Of a stretch of 45,327 nt of DNA, positions 24,102-32,298 are shown piece by piece. The notes below the pieces were generated by a model. That model was not told where the DNA came from and searched no databases. It was given only the letters and a program-made list of their open reading frames with translations. The stretch covers positions 1-45,327 of the forward strand of contig JAQGID010000067.1 in the NCBI GenBank assembly GCA_028291405.1. The letters run 5' to 3'. Numbering within the stretch: the first letter of the stretch is position 1; each line of letters begins with the position of its first letter. Source of the stretch: Rhodospirillales bacterium (GTDB taxonomy: Bacteria; Pseudomonadota; Alphaproteobacteria; ATCC43930; CGMCC-115725). The position numbers were made by a program, and so were the translations under genes.

Positions 24102-24815
24102 GTGTTGGACCAGCCGGCATCCGCGGTTTTCGAACCCGACACGCTGATCGTGCGTTACGAGGGGCTTTCGGGCGAGGCTCTGCTGCGTCCGATGATCGAG
24201 CGAGAATTTCGCGGCCGCATCGCGCTCGTGTCGTCGTTCGGCATCGAAGCCGCGGTGCTGCTCGACCTCGTCGCCGCAATCGACCGCAACGTCCCGGTGA
24301 TTTTTCTCGATACGGAGAAACTTTTCGGCGAGACGCTGCGCTATCGCGATGCGCTGGTGGCGCGCCTCGGCCTGACCGACGTCCGCTCCATCAAACCGGA
24401 TCCGGCCGCCGTCGCCCGCTTGGATCCGGACGGCATGTTGTTTCAGCGCGACGCCGATTCGTGCTGCGTGCTGCGCAAGGTGGCGCCGCTTGCTGGTGCG
24501 CTCGACGGTTTCGATGCCTGGATCTCCGGCCGCAAGCGCTTTCAAGGCGGGCTGCGCGGCTCCTTGCCGACGATCGAGGCGGCGGATGGGCGCATCAAGA
24601 TCAATCCTCTCGCGAGCTGGACGCGGGAGAGCATCGAGGCGGCCTTCGCCGCCAGGGGACTGCCGCCGCATCCGCTCGAAGCCGATGGTTTCCGCTCGGT
24701 CGGCTGCATGCCCTGCACCGACCGCGTCGCGGCCGAAGCCGATCCGCGCGCCGGCCGCTGGGCTGGCGCCGGCAAGACCGAATGCGGCATTCACCTCGCC
24801 CTGCCGCGCCGCTGA
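24102..24815 (+). CDS. cysH: Assimilatory adenylylsulfate (APS-type) reductase CysH
   Basis: A 237-residue PAPS/APS reductase: the nucleotide-binding LVSSFGIEAAVLL and FLDTEKLFGET, and the catalytic KTECGIH with Cys228. It also has C121-C122 (DSCCVLRK) and C202-x2-C205 (GCMPC), the CC..CxxC pattern that holds a [4Fe-4S] cluster in APS reductases and is absent from E. coli-type PAPS reductase. It should therefore reduce APS to sulfite with thioredoxin. GGAAAGGA at 24088-24095 suits the GTG at 24102; TTG 24099 or 24105 are alternatives. No cysD, cysN or sulfite reductase is adjacent. Confidence 0.88.
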   Translation: MLDQPASAVFEPDTLIVRYEGLSGEALLRPMIEREFRGRIALVSSFGIEAAVLLDLVAAIDRNVPVIFLDTEKLFGETLRYRDALVARLGLTDVRSIKPDPAAVARLDPDGMLFQRDADSCCVLRKVAPLAGALDGFDAWISGRKRFQGGLRGSLPTIEAADGRIKINPLASWTRESIEAAFAARGLPPHPLEADGFRSVGCMPCTDRVAAEADPRAGRWAGAGKTECGIHLALPRR

Positions 24816-24939
24816 ATCTCCTGCCGTCGCCGGGGCTTGGAAAAGTCACTTTCTCCGCGGGGCAACAGTCGATAATAATCAACGCTGCCGGCGGCAAGCG
24901 CGTGCGTCCGCTTCGGCTAACGGTGAGGGGGGATCGACG

Positions 24940-25206
24940 ATGACCAGAAAACTGCTGCTCGATGCGTTGGCCAAGGACGGCTTGTCGGCGAAGGATGCGA
25001 ACGCCGTTGTCGGCACCGTCGTGACGACGATCACGAAGGAGCTGAAGAAGGCTCAGAAATTCACGCTGACCGGTTTCGGTACCTTCGCCGTCAGCAAGCG
25101 CGGCGCCCGCAAGGGCCGCAATCCCAAGACCGGCGAGCCGATCAAGATCAAGGCGAGCAAAGGCGTCCGCTTCAAGGCGGGCGCGACGCTCAAGTCCGGC
25201 ATCTAG
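24940..25206 (+). CDS. HU family DNA-binding protein
   Basis: An 88-residue HU/IHF-family protein. The N-terminal helices (LLDALAKDGLSAKDANAVV) lead to FTLTGFGTFAVSKRGARKGRNPKTGEPIKI, the beta-arm with the conserved RNPKTGE, and a C-terminal helix region ending FKAGATLKSGI. It bends DNA and organises the nucleoid as a dimer. GAGGGGGGATCGACG precedes the ATG. It lies 124 bases after cysH with its own likely promoter. It is most like the HU-beta subgroup; whether it is the main HU or a paralogue cannot be told. Confidence 0.92.
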   Translation: MTRKLLLDALAKDGLSAKDANAVVGTVVTTITKELKKAQKFTLTGFGTFAVSKRGARKGRNPKTGEPIKIKASKGVRFKAGATLKSGI

Positions 25207-25366
25207 CACGCTCTTCCCGCTCGGCGCGCCGCTGCATCCATCGGCGCCGCCGTCGGGAGATCGACCCGCAAAAAGCGCGGCGATTCGGAAACAATTAGGA
25301 AGACGGGCAGCCTCGCGGCAGGCGCAGCGGACCGCTCCACGATCTTCCGGATGAAGGGAGTGAAGC

Positions 25367-26620
25367 ATGACCGGTATCCTCCGCAATCGCTGGTGGGTCG
25401 TCGCGGCGTCGGTCATGGGGCTGATCGTCGGCTCCGGGGCGATCAACGTCTTCGCCTTCGGCGTCTTCCTCAAGCCCGTGACGGCCGACCTGGGCATCGG
25501 CCGCGGCGCGTTCGGAGCCGGGCTCGTGCTCAACTCGCTGCTGACCGCGGCGGGCTGCATTCCGCTCGGCTGGGCCCTCGACCGCTACGGCACGCGCCGG
25601 GTGATGATTCCCGGCATCCTGCTCTTCGCGCTCGCCGCCGCCAGCTATTCGATGCTCACCGCCTCGCCGGCGGTCATCTTCCTGCTGTTCGGCATTGCCG
25701 GGCTGTTCGGCGGATTCCAGACCCCGGTCGCCTATGCGACGGTGCTGTCGAAATGGTTCGACAAGGAGCGCGGCTTGGCCCTCGGCATCGCGATGGCGGG
25801 CGTCGGCCTCGGCGTCGCGCTGGTGCCGCAGATCTCGGCCCAGCTGATCGAGGCCTTCGGCTGGCGCCTCGCCTATGTCGGCCTCGGCGTCACGATCCTG
25901 GTTCTCGCGTGGCTTCCGGTCACGATTTTCGTGCGGGAACCTTCCGAGGATTCGGCGACGCCGCGGGCGGAGCGTGCGCCGAGCGCGGCGCTGCCGGGCA
26001 TGACGGCGCGCGAGGCCTTCGCCTCCTGGCGCTTCTGGGCCTTGACGGTCGCGTTCCTCCTCGGGGTCGCGGCAATCAACGGCACGCTGACGCAGATCGT
26101 CGCGCTACTCACCGATCGCGGCGTGCCGGTGCAGGCGGCGGTGCAGGCGCTTTCCGCCTCCGGCCTCGCGATCATTCTTGGGCGGATGCTGTGCGGCTGG
26201 TGCCTCGACCGTTTTTCGGGCACCGTCGTTGCGATCTGCTTCTTCATCGTGCCGATGTGCGGCATCGCGCTGCTCGCCAGCGGTGCGACGGGCGCCGTCC
26301 CCATCCTCGGCGCCGTGCTCTGCGGCATGGGGATCGGCGCGGAGGTCGATCTCATGGCCTTTTTCACCAGCCGCTATTTCGGGCTCAGAGCCTACGGCAA
26401 AATCTACGGCATGATGTTCGCCTTCTTCTCGCTGTTCACCGGCGTCGGCCCCTACATCTCCGGGGCCAGCTTCGACGCCTATCATTCCTACACCCCGATT
26501 TTCATGATTTTCGAGGGCATGCTGGTCGTGACCTGCTTGCTTTTCCTGCCGCTCGGGGCGTATCGCTACCCGCCGCTGGCACGCGAGGTGCATGGAAAAA
26601 CGCGCAGCGCAATCGCATAG
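25367..26620 (+). CDS. MFS transporter, OFA/monocarboxylate-like
   Basis: A 417-residue major facilitator with about twelve membrane segments and a central cytoplasmic loop (residues about 190-220, EPSEDSATPRAERAPS). The loop 2-3 motif is GWALDRYGTRRVM. GFQTPVAYATVLSKWFDKERGLALGIAMAGVG is characteristic of the oxalate/formate antiporter and monocarboxylate groups. It probably moves a small carboxylate with protons across the inner membrane. GGGAGTGAAGC precedes the ATG. It is followed after 18 bases by a small gene, likely in one transcript. Confidence 0.87.
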   Translation: MTGILRNRWWVVAASVMGLIVGSGAINVFAFGVFLKPVTADLGIGRGAFGAGLVLNSLLTAAGCIPLGWALDRYGTRRVMIPGILLFALAAASYSMLTASPAVIFLLFGIAGLFGGFQTPVAYATVLSKWFDKERGLALGIAMAGVGLGVALVPQISAQLIEAFGWRLAYVGLGVTILVLAWLPVTIFVREPSEDSATPRAERAPSAALPGMTAREAFASWRFWALTVAFLLGVAAINGTLTQIVALLTDRGVPVQAAVQALSASGLAIILGRMLCGWCLDRFSGTVVAICFFIVPMCGIALLASGATGAVPILGAVLCGMGIGAEVDLMAFFTSRYFGLRAYGKIYGMMFAFFSLFTGVGPYISGASFDAYHSYTPIFMIFEGMLVVTCLLFLPLGAYRYPPLAREVHGKTRSAIA

Positions 26621-26638
26621 CGCGGCAACAGGAGCGTC

Positions 26639-26938
26639 ATGATCACTCTCTTCCGGGCGAATGGGACCCTATCGCTGCCGACCATCTTCTGGGAGGCATC
26701 GCAGGTCTTCGCGCGGCAAGAGGGCTGGCGTCCGGCGGGCGTCGGCAGCATGGTCGACGATCGCGTGCGCGGCCAGTATATCGCTGGCCGCATGGTCGGC
26801 AAGCGCGAGGCCGCCGATCTCGCCGACGCGCTCGAGCGCGTCGTCAACGGCAAGGCGGCCGACAGCGGCGAGCTTGACATCGTCGCGCTCGTCGAGCTGA
26901 TCAATTTCCTGCGGGTCGGCGGATTCGGAATCCGCTGA
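26639..26938 (+). CDS. Hypothetical protein downstream of the MFS gene
   Basis: A 99-residue protein with AGGAGCGTC before the ATG, 18 bases after the MFS stop. The sequence is mixed alpha/beta in appearance: an N-terminal MITLFRANGTLSLPTIFWEASQVF, a central VDDRVRGQYIAGRMVGKREAADLADALE and a C-terminal hydrophobic LDIVALVELINFLRVGGFGI. No signal peptide, cysteine cluster or known motif is visible. It ends 12 bases before the convergent Rieske gene. I do not recognise the family; real coding is likely from the start signal and spacing. Confidence 0.65.
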   Translation: MITLFRANGTLSLPTIFWEASQVFARQEGWRPAGVGSMVDDRVRGQYIAGRMVGKREAADLADALERVVNGKAADSGELDIVALVELINFLRVGGFGIR

Positions 26939-26950
26939 GCCCGGCGGCGT

Positions 26951-28234
26951 CTATTCGCCGGGAGCGGCGGGCGCCGCGTCGTTGACGCCGATCGCCACCA
27001 GGAACGCGCGGCGAATCTCGTCCGGCTGGCCGGTCTGGAACGGATAGCCGGCGACGACCGGCTTGGTCAGCGGATGCGTCATGTATTCGGCGCGCGACAG
27101 CCCGTCGACCAGCACCTCGCGCTTGGCGATCGGCAGATCGATGCGCTCGTTGACGCTTGCGTCGCGGACGATCGCCTTCGGGTCCCGACCGTCGCGCAAC
27201 GCCTCGAGATCGGCGAGGAGGCGCCGCCGGATCAGCGCGATGCCACGATCGCTGGCCCCGAGGTTTTCCTTGGTGCGGTCTGCGATCGTCCCCTGGCCGA
27301 CCCAGGCGATGAAATCCTGGTTCATCACATGGCTGGAGATCCACCGCCCGGTCGCCCGATCCTTGATCGGGCCGTGCCAGGTCGGGATGCTTTCCTGGAC
27401 ATAAGGGTCGCGGTCGCGCGGCACGCGGCAGAAATGCCAGGTGACGCTGAGCGTGTTCTCGTCGTCGATCGGAACCCGCCACTCGCAATGCTCGCCGGTA
27501 TAAAGCGCCGCCGGCCAGAGGCAGATGCGGCCGATCGTCCACATGGGATCGAACTCGTCGGTGTCGGCGCGGATCCGCTTGTACTGGAAGCCGTACTCGA
27601 ACTCGTTGAAATCGACCTTGCGGTGGGCCGGCGAATAGGGACCGTTCTGGCCCCCGAGCCGGACGCTCCAGTTCGAGTGCATCCATTCGAAATGCACGGG
27701 ATCGATCGAGTTCTCCTGGCATTGCAGCCAGTTGCACGGGATCTCGGCGGTGACGATCTGGCGGAAGCCGTTCTGCCAGCCGAAGAACTCCCAATTCGGC
27801 ACAAGCGGCGCCGGGTGGGGCCCGAGATAGGCCCAGAGCAGCCCGGCATGCGCCGACACGGGATAGGATTTGATGCTGATCCGGGCCTTCAGATTCACCT
27901 CGGGATGCGCCATGTCCTCGTAGGGCTGCGCGATGCATTGCCCGGTCTCGTCGTAGAGCCAGCCGTGATAGTTGCAGCGCAGGCCGCATTCCTCGACATA
28001 GCCGTAGGAGAGATCGGCGCGGCGATGCGGGCAGTGCCGGTCGACGAGGCCGAAGGTGCCGGAGAGGTCCTTGTAGAGGACGAGATCCTCGCCGAGTAGC
28101 CGCAGCGGCTTGGTCGCGATCGCATCGAACTCGGTGACGCCGGCGATCGGCCACCAATAGCGCCGCAGGAGCTCGCCCATCGGCGTCCCTGCGCCGGTCT
28201 GCGTCAGCAAACGGTTTTGTGCCTCGGGAATCAC
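26951..28234 (-). CDS. Rieske (2Fe-2S) oxygenase alpha subunit, second copy
   Basis: A 427-residue oxygenase. Rieske ligands are C68-x-H70 (CPHRR) and C87-x2-H90 (CNYHGW). The mononuclear iron motif is E174-x3-D178-x2-H181-x4-H186 (ENSIDPVHFEWMH), an exact match to the classical pattern. It belongs to the phthalate 4,5-dioxygenase/monooxygenase-like single-subunit group. It starts with GTG, supported by AAGGAGG, 11 bases after the flavin monooxygenase gene. It has motifs like the protein at 10252 but is clearly a different paralogue. No ferredoxin or reductase gene is nearby. Confidence 0.9.
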   Translation of the reverse strand: MIPEAQNRLLTQTGAGTPMGELLRRYWWPIAGVTEFDAIATKPLRLLGEDLVLYKDLSGTFGLVDRHCPHRRADLSYGYVEECGLRCNYHGWLYDETGQCIAQPYEDMAHPEVNLKARISIKSYPVSAHAGLLWAYLGPHPAPLVPNWEFFGWQNGFRQIVTAEIPCNWLQCQENSIDPVHFEWMHSNWSVRLGGQNGPYSPAHRKVDFNEFEYGFQYKRIRADTDEFDPMWTIGRICLWPAALYTGEHCEWRVPIDDENTLSVTWHFCRVPRDRDPYVQESIPTWHGPIKDRATGRWISSHVMNQDFIAWVGQGTIADRTKENLGASDRGIALIRRRLLADLEALRDGRDPKAIVRDASVNERIDLPIAKREVLVDGLSRAEYMTHPLTKPVVAGYPFQTGQPDEIRRAFLVAIGVNDAAPAAPGE

Positions 28235-28245
28235 TCAGCCCTCCT

Positions 28246-29379
28246 TCAACGCAGACCGGCCTGGCGCAACGCCGGGATCGTGACCTTCTGAAACTGGCGC
28301 ATGCCCTCCTCGTAGCGCGGCCACGACATGACGGTGCCGTCGAGCCCGATGTCGGAGAGCTTCGCGAGACCTTCGACGACCTGGTCGTTGGTGCCGACGA
28401 GCGGATAGCCGCCCCAGCCCGCGATGAAATGCTCCTTCATCGCCTCTTCGGCGCCCGGCGGCAGGGTCTGGGCGTTCAGCCCCATGGTCTCGACGAGGTT
28501 CGTCACCGCGACCCAGTCGCCCTTCTCGTGGACATAGTAATTGTAGAAATCGCGCGCCTCCTTCTCGGTCTCGCGCTGTACGACGTAGCTCGCCGCCCAG
28601 ACCTGGATGTCGCGGCCGTATTCCTCGCGGGCGAGCTTGCGATAGGCGGCGATGTGCCGCCTGGCGCCGTCGAGGTCGGCGGGGTTGAAGACGACGAAGG
28701 CGACGTCGCAATGCTTGGCCGCGAAATGCCGTCCCTTCTCTGACCCGCCGGCATTCATGATTACCGGATAGGGGCGGCGGATCGGCTTCGGATCGAGGTA
28801 GGCCCCCTTGACCTGGTAGTATCTGCCTTCGAAATCGAACTCGTCGTCCTCGGTCCACATCCGCTTGATGATGTGGAGCCATTCAGCGGCCATCTCGTAG
28901 CGCGCGTCGTGCTCGATCAGCGGGGCGCCGAACATCTCGATCTCTGGCTTGTGCCAGCCGGTCACGATGTTGAGCACGAAGCGGCCGCCGCTGATGTGAT
29001 CGATCGTCGTCGCCTGCTTCGCCGCCATGATCGGGTGGATGGTCGGCACATGCGAGGTTGCGAAGACGGCGGGATATTTCGTCAGCGCGCCGATACCCGC
29101 TGCCCAGGAGAAGCACTCGAAGCCGGCGCCGTTGAAATTCGTGACGCCGCCGAAGCCGCGCCAGCGTCCGACCGGGACCAGCGCCTCGAACTCCATCTCG
29201 TCGGCGAGGCGCGCCAGGGTCAGCGTGTTCGGCCAGGTCACCTCGAGAACGCCGTCGATCGTCGTGATCGCGCAGCCGCCGCTGAGATTGCTGCTGAAAG
29301 TGCCGAGCTTGATCTTGCGGTCGTTGAACAGCGGCGATGTCTCGCGACGCAGCGCCTCGACCTTCTTCTCCGTGGTCAT
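28246..29379 (-). CDS. LLM-class flavin-dependent monooxygenase, RutA-like
   Basis: A 377-residue TIM-barrel bacterial-luciferase-like monooxygenase. It resembles RutA-type enzymes: RWRGFGGVTNFNGAGFECF, AAKQATTIDHISGGRFVLNIVTGWHKPE, and PYPVIMNAGGSEKGRHFAA. These use reduced FMN and O2 to open rings or cleave C-N, C-S or amide bonds; a separate flavin reductase is needed, and none is in the window. The ATG at 29379-29377 follows GGAGGAAACG. It is in a probable operon with the SDR upstream and the Rieske gene downstream. A heterocyclic or sulfur-containing substrate is a fair guess only. Confidence 0.87.
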   Translation of the reverse strand: MTTEKKVEALRRETSPLFNDRKIKLGTFSSNLSGGCAITTIDGVLEVTWPNTLTLARLADEMEFEALVPVGRWRGFGGVTNFNGAGFECFSWAAGIGALTKYPAVFATSHVPTIHPIMAAKQATTIDHISGGRFVLNIVTGWHKPEIEMFGAPLIEHDARYEMAAEWLHIIKRMWTEDDEFDFEGRYYQVKGAYLDPKPIRRPYPVIMNAGGSEKGRHFAAKHCDVAFVVFNPADLDGARRHIAAYRKLAREEYGRDIQVWAASYVVQRETEKEARDFYNYYVHEKGDWVAVTNLVETMGLNAQTLPPGAEEAMKEHFIAGWGGYPLVGTNDQVVEGLAKLSDIGLDGTVMSWPRYEEGMRQFQKVTIPALRQAGLR

Positions 29380-29490
29380 CGTTTCCTCCGTCGGCGGCTT
29401 GCCGCATGGCGCCCGCGTTGCCGCGACCGGGGCGCGTCGCTCATCTTGCCGTTGTTTGCGCGTGCCGGGTAGCACCATTCGGCGGCAGGC

Positions 29491-30258
29491 TCATGCCCGC
29501 ACGAGGCCGCCGTCGACGAAGATCGTCTGGCCAGTCACGAAGGCAGCGTCGTCGCTGGTCAAAAACGACACCGTGCCGACCAGATCGGCGACCTGTCCAA
29601 CCCGCTTGATCGCCTGCATGTTCGCGACGCTTTCGAAGAACGCATCCTGCGACATGCCCCCGGGGATCTGTCGCCGGCCGCGTGTGCCCGGCGTGTTCGT
29701 CTGCCCCGGAGCGATCGCATTCGCGGTGATGCCGTCCTCGCCGAACTCGCTGGCGAGTGCCCGGGTCAGGCCGATGACGCCGGCCTTGCTGGCCATGTAA
29801 TGGGCGAACCCCGGCACCATGAGGCTGACCGTGTCCGATGCGAAGTTGACGATGCGGCCCCAGCGCCGCTCTCGCATGCCGCCAACGAACGCCTTGCTCA
29901 TCAGGAACATCGAATCGAGATTGACCGCGAGGACGCGCCGCCAATCCTCAAAGCTGATCTCGGTGAAGGGCTGCATCGGATAGATGCCGGCGTTGTTGAC
30001 GAGGATGTCGCAACGGCCGAACCGCGCCTCGACCTGCCGGCCCAAATCGGCGACGTCGCGCTCGTGGCTGACGTCGCAGGCTACCGCTAGGGGCTGGCCG
30101 CCGACGCCCTCGATCAGCCGCATCGTCTGATCCGCCGGCTGGCGGTCGGCGATCACGATCTGGGCGCCGTCTTCCGCGAGGCGGACGGCGCAGGCCTGGC
30201 CGATGCCGAAGGAGCCGCCGGAAACGACCGCGACCCTGCCGTGATGTCCTCGTGCCAA
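29491..30258 (-). CDS. Short-chain dehydrogenase/reductase (SDR)
   Basis: A 255-residue classical SDR with the cofactor motif SGGSFGIGQA, NNAG at 88-91, and catalytic Ser141, Tyr154 and Lys158 (YMASK). The C-terminal ADLVGTVSFLTSDDAAFVTGQTI.VDGG is the usual family ending. It would act on a hydroxyl or keto intermediate with NAD(P). GGAGGATCGGC lies before the ATG. First gene of the leftward half of the second catabolic block, 111 bases before the flavin monooxygenase; the promoter should lie in 30259-30396. Confidence 0.9.
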   Translation of the reverse strand: MARGHHGRVAVVSGGSFGIGQACAVRLAEDGAQIVIADRQPADQTMRLIEGVGGQPLAVACDVSHERDVADLGRQVEARFGRCDILVNNAGIYPMQPFTEISFEDWRRVLAVNLDSMFLMSKAFVGGMRERRWGRIVNFASDTVSLMVPGFAHYMASKAGVIGLTRALASEFGEDGITANAIAPGQTNTPGTRGRRQIPGGMSQDAFFESVANMQAIKRVGQVADLVGTVSFLTSDDAAFVTGQTIFVDGGLVRA

Positions 30259-30396
30259 TGCCGATCCTCCCTCTAGTGCTGGACGCGGGCGCGTTTGGCT
30301 GGTCAGATGGACCGCGCCGGCTTGGCAAGTCTAGCTTTTGACAGGCCGCTGCGAATTGCAAGGGTCGATAACGACCCCGCCGTGGAGGAAACGATC

Positions 30397-30939
30397 ATGC
30401 GATTTCGCCGTATCGTCACGGGTCACGACGCCTCGGGCAAATCCGTCTTCGCCAGCACCGATACCATGCGGCAGGACGAAGCGGAGCATCTTCCCGGCTT
30501 CGCCTCGGCGCTGGTTTGGGCGACGCCGCGCGATGCCGTCGTTCCCGACAGCGCGGCCGGATGGCGCGAAGGGCAGTCGTCGTTCCATCCCGCGCCCGGC
30601 GAGACCCGCTTCCTCGTCGTCACCTTTCCGCCGGACTCGGTCATGACGAGCGGCAGCTTCGATCCCGTCGCGGCGGGGAACGAGCAGCTCCGGCTGTCGC
30701 CCGGTATTGCCGAGCGGTTCGAGGCCGGCGATCCCGGCATGCACACCACCGAGACGATCGATTACGGCGTCGTGCTCAGCGGCGAGATCTGGCTCGAGGT
30801 CGACGACGGCGAGCAGGTGCACCTCAAGCAGCACGACGTCATCATCCAGAACGGGACGCGGCACGCCTGGCGGAACAAGGGGAACGCCCCGGCCACGGCG
30901 GTATTCGTCCTCGTCGGGGCGGAGCGGAAGAAGGTCTGA
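30397..30939 (+). CDS. Cupin domain protein
   Basis: A 180-residue protein with a C-terminal cupin fold (about residues 105-175): MHTTETIDYGVVLSGEIWLEVDDGEQV, then LKQHDVIIQNGTRHAWRNKG, holding the histidines and glutamate of the two cupin motifs. The N-terminal part (RIVTGHDASGKSVFASD-like, with D..P) resembles regulators or dioxygenase-like proteins of this type seen with aromatic degradation genes. It may be a metal-dependent enzyme or a ligand sensor. GGAGGAAACGATC precedes the ATG. It starts the rightward half of the block, 17 bases before the monooxygenase gene. Confidence 0.82.
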   Translation: MRFRRIVTGHDASGKSVFASTDTMRQDEAEHLPGFASALVWATPRDAVVPDSAAGWREGQSSFHPAPGETRFLVVTFPPDSVMTSGSFDPVAAGNEQLRLSPGIAERFEAGDPGMHTTETIDYGVVLSGEIWLEVDDGEQVHLKQHDVIIQNGTRHAWRNKGNAPATAVFVLVGAERKKV

Positions 30940-30956
30940 CCATCGGGAGGAAAGCG

Positions 30957-32177
30957 ATGAAAGCGAGTGCCAGCGCGGCCGGCAAGTCCGAGACGGCGAT
31001 CTTCGCCAGCTACAAGAAGGCGGTCGAGGAGCTGCTACCGCTGATCGAGGCGGAGGCGGATGCCGCCGAGGAACAGAGCCACCAGAGCGATCGCGTCGTC
31101 TCCGAGCTGCGGAAATCGGGGATCTATTCGATGCTGCTGCCGGCCGAGCTCGGCGGCGCGGAATTGCCCTTCGTCGAGGCGATGCAGCTCGTCGAGCGCA
31201 TTGCCTGGGCCGACGGCTCCGCCGGCTGGTGCACGATGGTGTCCGGCGTCATGGCCGCCTCGGCCGGCGCCTTCATCTCCCCCGAGGGCGCGAAGATCCT
31301 CTATCCGAACGGCGGCGACGTCACTATCGCGGGCAACGGCGTGCCGCGCGGCTATGCGCGGAAGGTGGACGGCGGCTACATGTTCCGCGGCAAATGGGCC
31401 TACGGCAGCGGCATCCACCACGCCGAATGGATCCACTCCGGCTGCTTCGTCATGGACGGCGACAAGCCGAAGATGAAGCCCGACGGCACGCCCGAGATCC
31501 TGTTGATGCATCATCCACGGGACACGATCGAGCTGAAGGGCAATTGGGATGTCCTCGGCCTCCGCGCCACTGGCAGCTTCGACTACACGCTGAAGGACGG
31601 CGAGACCTTCATCGCCGACGCGATGTGCTACCCCTTCGACGGCCCGAAGCTGCAGCGCGGCAGCCTGCAGTACAGTGTCGGGCTCGTCGGACTGACCAGC
31701 TGGGGTCACACCGGCTGGGCACTGGGTGTCGGCCGCCGCGCGCTCGACGAGATCAAGCGTCTCGCCAATGAGCGCAGCGACGTCTTCGGCTTGCTGGCGG
31801 ACAGCCCGACCTTCCGGAAGTCCTATGCCGAGGCCGAGGCCAAGTACCGCTCGGCGCGCGCCTTCGTCTACGACAGCTGGAACGGCATCACCGAGCGGAT
31901 CGCCCGCGGCGACACCGCGACTCTCGAGCAGATCGCCTTGATCCGTCTCGCGATGCGCCATATCCACGACGTCATCTCCGAGGTCTCGACCTTCGCCCAT
32001 AAGGCCTCGCGCGGCATCTCGCTGCACGCGAGCAGGCTGCAGCGCGCCTATCGCGACGCCCATTCGGGAACCCAGCATCTCCTGCTGGCGAACGAGGTCG
32101 AGGTCGAGTGCGGCCGCGTCCTGCTCGGCCGGACAAGCCCCAACGCGACCTGGATGATGTTCGGGGTCAAGGGTTGA
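30957..32177 (+). CDS. Acyl-CoA dehydrogenase-fold flavin monooxygenase (DszC/HpaH-like)
   Basis: A 406-residue protein of the acyl-CoA dehydrogenase fold. LPAELGGAELPFVEAMQLVERIAWADGSAGWC, the FRGKWAYGSGIHHAEW strand and LGLRATGSFDY are typical of the oxygenase components of two-component flavin monooxygenases (3-hydroxy-9,10-secoandrostatriene-dione hydroxylase, DszC, IBA monooxygenase-like). These need FMNH2 from a partner reductase, absent here. GGGAGGAAAGCG precedes the ATG. It follows the cupin gene by 17 bases. A true acyl-CoA dehydrogenase is less likely given the catabolic neighbours and the lack of beta-oxidation genes. Substrate unknown. Confidence 0.84.
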   Translation: MKASASAAGKSETAIFASYKKAVEELLPLIEAEADAAEEQSHQSDRVVSELRKSGIYSMLLPAELGGAELPFVEAMQLVERIAWADGSAGWCTMVSGVMAASAGAFISPEGAKILYPNGGDVTIAGNGVPRGYARKVDGGYMFRGKWAYGSGIHHAEWIHSGCFVMDGDKPKMKPDGTPEILLMHHPRDTIELKGNWDVLGLRATGSFDYTLKDGETFIADAMCYPFDGPKLQRGSLQYSVGLVGLTSWGHTGWALGVGRRALDEIKRLANERSDVFGLLADSPTFRKSYAEAEAKYRSARAFVYDSWNGITERIARGDTATLEQIALIRLAMRHIHDVISEVSTFAHKASRGISLHASRLQRAYRDAHSGTQHLLLANEVEVECGRVLLGRTSPNATWMMFGVKG

Positions 32178-32298
32178 CGCGGTATTTTTCAAACGACGCG
32201 ACGCGTTGCATTTGGCAAGGAACCAAGGCCATCATGGCCCACGGCGCTGCCCACCTCCTGGGAGGCCGGCGCAACGACGCAACACTGGGGAGGAACCG

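Noticed and set aside
30957-32177. Beta-oxidation acyl-CoA dehydrogenase
   Set aside because: The sequence pattern and neighbours fit flavin-dependent monooxygenases of the same fold better, and no CoA-related genes are nearby.
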